Of a stretch of DNA of 64,000 bases, positions 60,365-64,000 are shown one piece after another. The notes under the pieces were generated by a model. That model did not search any database, was not told the origin of the DNA, and saw only the letters and a list, made by a program, of their open reading frames with translations. Where the stretch lies: the NCBI RefSeq assembly GCF_014932895.1, contig NZ_JACYOF010000005.1:186001-250000 (forward strand). The letters run 5' to 3'. Origin of the DNA: Bacillus thuringiensis. GTDB taxonomy: Bacteria; Bacillota; Bacilli; Bacillales; Bacillaceae_G. A program made the translations under genes and the position numbers. Within the stretch, counting starts at the first letter, position 1, and every line of letters begins with the position of its first letter.

Positions 60365-61903
60365 GTGATTTTTCTGAATGTTAAGAAAAATACCAAAAGA
60401 AGAAAGTTCCTTGCATGCTTATTAGTTAGTTTATGCACTATTAATTATTCATCTATTTCCTTCGCAGAAACACAAACAGGTAATGTAACTGATGCAACCA
60501 AAAATGCTAGTGGCATTGATACTGGTATAGCAAATTTAAAGTATGATAGTCGAGATATTTTAGCAGTAAATGGTGATAAAGTAGAAAGCTTTGTTCCGAA
60601 AGAAAGTATCAATTCAAATGGTAAATTTGTAGTAGTTGAGCGTGAGAAAAAATCACTTACAACTTCACCTGTCGATATTTCGATTATTGATTCTGTGGCG
60701 AATCGTACTTATCCAGGAGCCGTACAGCTTGCAAATAAAGCTTTTGCAGATAATCAACCTAGTTTATTAGTGGCTAAGAGAAAACCTTTGAATATTAGTA
60801 TAGATTTACCTGGCATGAGAAAAGAAAATACAATAACTGTCCCAAATCCGACATATGGTAATGTGGCTGGAGCAGTAGACGATTTAGTATCTACTTGGAA
60901 TGAAAAGTATTCCACAACACATACGTTACCTGCAAGAATGCAGTATACAGAATCTATGGTTTATAGTAAATCACAAATCGCAAATGCTCTTAATGTTAAC
61001 GCTAAATATCTTGATAACAGTCTAAACATTGATTTTAATGCGGTTGCAAATGGAGAGAAAAAAGTGATGGTGGCGGCATATAAGCAAATATTTTATACCG
61101 TAAGTGCTGAACTACCTAACAATCCATCCGATCTTTTTGATAATAGTGTTACTTTTGGTGAGTTAACTCGTAAAGGGGTAAGTAATGTGGCGCCACCTGT
61201 TATGGTGTCAAATGTAGCTTATGGCAGAACAATTTATGTGAAATTAGAAACAACTTCTAAGAGTAAAGATGTACAAGCTGCTTTTAAAGCTTTACTTAAG
61301 AATAACAGCGTCGAAACGAGTGGACAGTACAAAGATATTTTTGAAGACAGTACCTTTACCGCTGTAGTGTTAGGTGGAGATGCGAAAGAGCATAACAAGG
61401 TTGTTACAAAAGATTTTAATGAAATACGAAATATTATTAAAGATAATGCAGAATTAAGTCCTAAAAATCCAGCATACCCAATTTCATATACAAGCACTTT
61501 CTTAAAAGATAACGCAACTGCTGCTGTTCATAACAATACGGATTATATTGAGACTACAACTACAGAATATTCAAGTGCTAAAATGACGCTTGATCATTAC
61601 GGCGCATATGTTGCTCAATTTGATGTGTCTTGGGATGAATTCTCATATGATCAAAATGGCAAAGAAGTACTAACCCATAAAACTTGGGAAGGAAACGGCA
61701 GAGACAGAACTGCTCATTTCAATACAGTCATACCACTTCCGCCGAATTCAAAAAATGTAAAAGTCGTAGCAAGAGAATGTACAGGTCTTGCATGGGAATG
61801 GTGGAGAACAATTATTAATGAGCAAAATGTTCCATTAACAAATGAAATTAAAGTTTCAATTGGAGGAACAACATTATATCCAAGTGCTAATATTAGTCAT
61901 TAG
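60365..61903 (+). CDS. clo: Cholesterol-dependent cytolysin (cereolysin O / anthrolysin O type)
   Basis: A 512-residue secreted pore-forming toxin. The signal peptide is residues ~1-35 ([20 protein letters not shown] ending SFAE). The undecapeptide [11 protein letters not shown] near the C-terminus is canonical and includes the single cysteine responsible for thiol activation. The two helix-forming regions and C-terminal cholesterol-binding domain are present at full length. It binds cholesterol in host membranes and oligomerises into large pores. GTG start, conventional for this family; GGGGTGA overlaps it, so a CTG at 60374 is a remote alternative. Controlled by the PlcR box upstream. Confidence 0.96.
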   Translation: MIFLNVKKNTKRRKFLACLLVSLCTINYSSISFAETQTGNVTDATKNASGIDTGIANLKYDSRDILAVNGDKVESFVPKESINSNGKFVVVEREKKSLTTSPVDISIIDSVANRTYPGAVQLANKAFADNQPSLLVAKRKPLNISIDLPGMRKENTITVPNPTYGNVAGAVDDLVSTWNEKYSTTHTLPARMQYTESMVYSKSQIANALNVNAKYLDNSLNIDFNAVANGEKKVMVAAYKQIFYTVSAELPNNPSDLFDNSVTFGELTRKGVSNVAPPVMVSNVAYGRTIYVKLETTSKSKDVQAAFKALLKNNSVETSGQYKDIFEDSTFTAVVLGGDAKEHNKVVTKDFNEIRNIIKDNAELSPKNPAYPISYTSTFLKDNATAAVHNNTDYIETTTTEYSSAKMTLDHYGAYVAQFDVSWDEFSYDQNGKEVLTHKTWEGNGRDRTAHFNTVIPLPPNSKNVKVVARECTGLAWEWWRTIINEQNVPLTNEIKVSIGGTTLYPSANISH

Positions 61904-61912
61904 GTATAAATG

Positions 61913-61940
61913 AAGCGCCCTGTAAACAGGGCGCTTTTTC
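61913..61940 (+). terminator. Terminator after the cytolysin gene
   Basis: AAGCGCCCTG/CAGGGCGCTT perfect 10-bp stem, TAAA loop, five T residues. Confidence 0.93.
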
Positions 61941-62490
61941 AAATATATCATACTCATCTAATTGGAGGGTCAATATACTATTTTAAGTAAAGAAAAAACG
62001 CCCAAAGAGGCTGCTTACTTTTATATTGGCTTGTTCTAAGTTAAACTGTTTACCGACTTTAAGCTCATTAAACTGACATTAGGTTGCGCCGAATCATTGT
62101 ATTTAAAATACGCCCTTCTACTTCACGGCTTTTGGAAAAACGAACATGGGTGGGTTTAGATTCTTTAGGTTGATGGATGTGTGGGCAATACCCCTAATAG
62201 ATATGTCCATAAGTTTTAATAAACTTTTTCAAAGGAATAAAAAAGAATTTTGCTTAATAATAGGTATACATCCCGAGAACTATTCTACGGGATTCACGAA
62301 GGCTACCGTTAAGAGCGCTCCTATCATTAAGTTATTATACAAAGGGGGAAATGGGGTTTTGAGATTTTGCTGGTGGCGGGTTTATGGGGTATGCTGTGGG
62401 TGGTTGGAGGAGGTTAAGGCTTGTCTCATTTTGTCGATAATTCGATATTCTACGTCGAATCGCTGATAAATTTTTAGAGGTGGGATAAAG
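61941..62490. other. Gene-free, probably decayed stretch
   Basis: About 550 bases without a credible gene. On the minus strand short open fragments appear (e.g. SKSREVEGRILNTMIRRNLM near 62.1 kb), possibly the end of a lost transposase or other gene. From ~62365 there is a GT-rich run and the TCGA-rich leader shared with 37452-37577, ending in GAGGTGGG before the NERD remnant. Confidence 0.35.
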
Positions 62491-62757
62491 ATGATTGTGA
62501 AAGAACGACAAATGCCGATTTATTTACGGCAGTTAGAAGCGTTATTCAAAAGATTACCTGCTCAGCATCCGAAAAGGCAAGTGGTGATGGATGCTTTACG
62601 AGATTAGGTGCTTTTGCTTGGGGTGACAATTACAAATAGTGACTTAAGGGAGTTTTTTAATTTACAGTCCAGTTCTATGGTGAAAAGAATTTTCCATAAA
62701 CTGGACCCCCTTGCACTAGAAAAAACAAAGACAGAAAATATGATCTACCCCCTCTCC
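62491..62757 (+). pseudogene. NERD-domain protein remnant (internal deletion plus stop)
   Basis: The first 38 codons read MIVKERQMPIYLRQLEALFK onward to RLPAQHPKRQ, the usual N-terminus of B. cereus group NERD (nuclease-related) proteins. A TAG at 62605 follows, and in the same frame the sequence resumes as LLLGVTITNSDLREFFNLQ ... MIYPLS, which resembles their C-terminal end (ITNxELRDFLQLSS-type). The ~240-residue middle, including the nuclease domain, is gone. The two parts in one frame argue for a single deletion followed or accompanied by a stop. Homology is from memory of the family. Confidence 0.6.
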
Positions 62758-62809
62758 GATTATAATTTTGCTATAATAAATAAGTGTTTACACGAAGGGG
62801 AGTGTGGAA

Positions 62810-63211
62810 ATGAAATTTAATATCGATCATTATATAGCTAGTGTTTTACAGTGGATATTAAATATAGCTCTAATTATTTTATCCATTGTATTATCTATCT
62901 TTTTAATTAATGAGACAATCACATTTATTCAATACATATTTTCAGCGAAGAAATATACATCGTATAAATTAGTTGAAAGTATCATCGTATACTTCTTATA
63001 CTTTGAGTTTATTGCATTAATTATTAAGTATTTCAAATCGAATTACCATTTTCCGTTACGCTATTTTATTTATATCGGGATTACGGCTTTAATTCGATTA
63101 ATTATCGTGTCTCATGATGAACCATTTGAGACGTTGTTATATGCAGGTTCAATTCTTGTTTTAGTTATTGCTTTATACATATCAAATTTGAGAGATTTGA
63201 GAAAAGAATAG
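62810..63211 (+). CDS. psiE: PsiE family membrane protein
   Basis: A 133-residue protein with four predicted helices and the PsiE family block [32 protein letters not shown] followed by LIIVSHDEP. PsiE is phosphate-starvation inducible in E. coli; its role is unknown. ATG 62810 is eight bases after GAAGGGGAG. TATAAT at 62772-62777 could be its -10. It is followed by a terminator. Confidence 0.88.
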   Translation: MKFNIDHYIASVLQWILNIALIILSIVLSIFLINETITFIQYIFSAKKYTSYKLVESIIVYFLYFEFIALIIKYFKSNYHFPLRYFIYIGITALIRLIIVSHDEPFETLLYAGSILVLVIALYISNLRDLRKE

Positions 63212-63243
63212 TCGGGCGGACTTTAGTTTGCACGACTTTTTTC
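63210..63243 (+). terminator. Terminator after psiE
   Basis: AGTCG/CGACT with inner GC pairs and an AT-rich loop, then six T residues. Confidence 0.75.
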
Positions 63244-63352
63244 GTCTTGACCTTCAAGTCACTTGAAAGTTTACAATGTAACTAGGGTGTTTGAAATCGA
63301 AAAAAATTGAGAAATTAAGTGAAGAGGTTTCTTTTACTTGGAGGTTATAGAA

Positions 63353-63868
63353 ATGAGTCAGGAATTGAAGTTACGTCCGTTAGAGCGAGAAGATTTAAAG
63401 TTTGTACACGAACTTAATAATAATGCACATATTATGTCGTATTGGTTTGAAGAGCCGTATGAGGCTTATGTAGAACTACAGGATTTATATGATAAACATA
63501 TACACGATCAAAGTGAACGCCGATTTATCGTTGAGAAAGATAATGAAATGGTTGGATTAGTGGAGTTAGTAGAAATCGATTATATTCACCGTAGAACTGA
63601 ATTCCAAATTATTATTGATCCGAGTTATCAAGGTCAAGGATATGCAGCTGATGCGACGCGTTTAGCGATGGATTACGCTTTTTCCGTATTAAATATGCAT
63701 AAGATTTATTTAGTGGTTGATAAGGAAAATGAAAAAGCTGTACATGTTTATAAAAAGGTTGGGTTTGTTGTTGAAGGTGAACTGCAAGATGAGTTTTTCG
63801 TTGATGGTTCGTATCATAATGCGATAAGAATGTGTATGTTCCAAAAGACATACTTCGGAGCGAAATAA
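63353..63868 (+). CDS. speG: Spermidine N1-acetyltransferase (SpeG-like GNAT)
   Basis: A 171-residue GNAT acetyltransferase. Acetyl-CoA-binding motif A ([20 protein letters not shown]) and the SpeG-specific [15 protein letters not shown] stretch are present. It acetylates spermidine or spermine, limiting polyamine toxicity. ATG 63353 follows TTGGAGG by eight bases. It is monocistronic with a perfect terminator. Confidence 0.92.
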   Translation: MSQELKLRPLEREDLKFVHELNNNAHIMSYWFEEPYEAYVELQDLYDKHIHDQSERRFIVEKDNEMVGLVELVEIDYIHRRTEFQIIIDPSYQGQGYAADATRLAMDYAFSVLNMHKIYLVVDKENEKAVHVYKKVGFVVEGELQDEFFVDGSYHNAIRMCMFQKTYFGAK

Positions 63869-63877
63869 CTGAGTGGA

Positions 63878-63917
63878 AAGGCTATAGACGAAACATTGTC
63901 TATAGCCTTTTTTTATA
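63878..63917 (+). terminator. Terminator after speG
   Basis: AAGGCTATAGAC/GTCTATAGCCTT perfect stem with an eight-base loop and a T tail. Confidence 0.93.
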
Positions 63918-63925
63918 TCGTAAAC

Positions 63926-63987
63926 AACAATTATTTATTGATAAACAATAAATAATTGTTGACTTATAATATTATGAGGCTTAATAT
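63926..63987 (+). promoter_or_regulatory. Perfect 15-bp inverted repeat and promoter for the next gene
   Basis: AACAATTATTTATTG (63926-63940), 5 bases, CAATAAATAATTGTT (63946-63960). TTGACT overlaps its end (63959-63964), with TAATAT 17 bases later. The layout fits a repressor operator on the -35 of a gene that starts beyond the window. Confidence 0.55.
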
Positions 63988-64000
63988 GATGGTAACGAGA

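Noticed and set aside
62146-62466. A 106-codon plus-strand frame between the cytolysin terminator and the NERD remnant
   Set aside because: No ribosome binding site, odd composition (Trp/Cys/Gly-rich end caused by the GT-rich repeat), and it ends within the shared TCGA leader. It looks like chance.

Overview
The window is low-GC Firmicute chromosome, almost certainly from the Bacillus cereus group. The evidence is gene order shared with Bacillus subtilis (comF, hpf, secA, prfB, ftsEX, uvrBA, hprK-lgt-ppaX, trxB, rapZ-glmR-whiA-crh, clpP, sigL, cggR-gapA-pgk-tpiA-gpmI-eno, secG-rnr-smpB-ssrA), a tmRNA tag reading GKQNNLSLAA, a cereolysin O-type cytolysin behind a perfect PlcR box, and structured dispersed repeats typical of this group. 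The species cannot be fixed from the window.

Layout. 1-13.7 kb: the end of the competence comF operon, a cold-shock gene, ribosome hibernation factor, SecA, RF2 with its programmed frameshift, cytochrome c551, FtsEX, a CtpB-like protease, MinJ, and a Fur-box ABC exporter. 13.8-21.2 kb: an accessory-flavoured block with a YbjQ protein, an antibiotic-resistance-type ABC-F ATPase behind an elaborate attenuator leader, a MerR-flavodoxin pair, a LysR regulator divergent from a YeiH-family exporter, and a MerR-membrane protein pair. 21.3-38.3 kb: housekeeping (uvrBA, hprK-lgt-ppaX, trxB, yvcI-rapZ-glmR-whiA-crh, clpP). A DUF368 gene there has lost its middle. 38.6-42.4 kb: a seven-gene minus-strand spore operon in the spoVA2 order (DUF1657, YhcN/YlaJ lipoprotein, SpoVAC, SpoVAD, SpoVAE, DUF1657, DUF421). 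42.5-58.9 kb: tRNA-Arg, sigL, the glycolytic cggR operon, a nucleoside hydrolase, cidAB, secG, an esterase, rnr, smpB and ssrA. 58.9-64 kb: a gene-poor, AT-rich stretch downstream of ssrA with a YxeA protein, a PlcR-controlled micropeptide plus cereolysin O, a decayed NERD gene, PsiE and SpeG.

How the parts work together. Many regulators can be read directly from DNA: CggR on glycolysis, CtsR on clpP, LexA on uvrBA, a Fur box, a WalR-type box before ftsEX, PlcR on the cytolysin, and MerR-type 19-20 bp spacer promoters. The two observations I consider most worth following are (1) a 26-residue leaderless amphipathic peptide, resembling phenol-soluble modulins, encoded between the PlcR promoter and the cereolysin O gene, and (2) the ABC-F leader, with two overlapping small ORFs, an antiterminator and a terminator whose U-tract touches the start codon.
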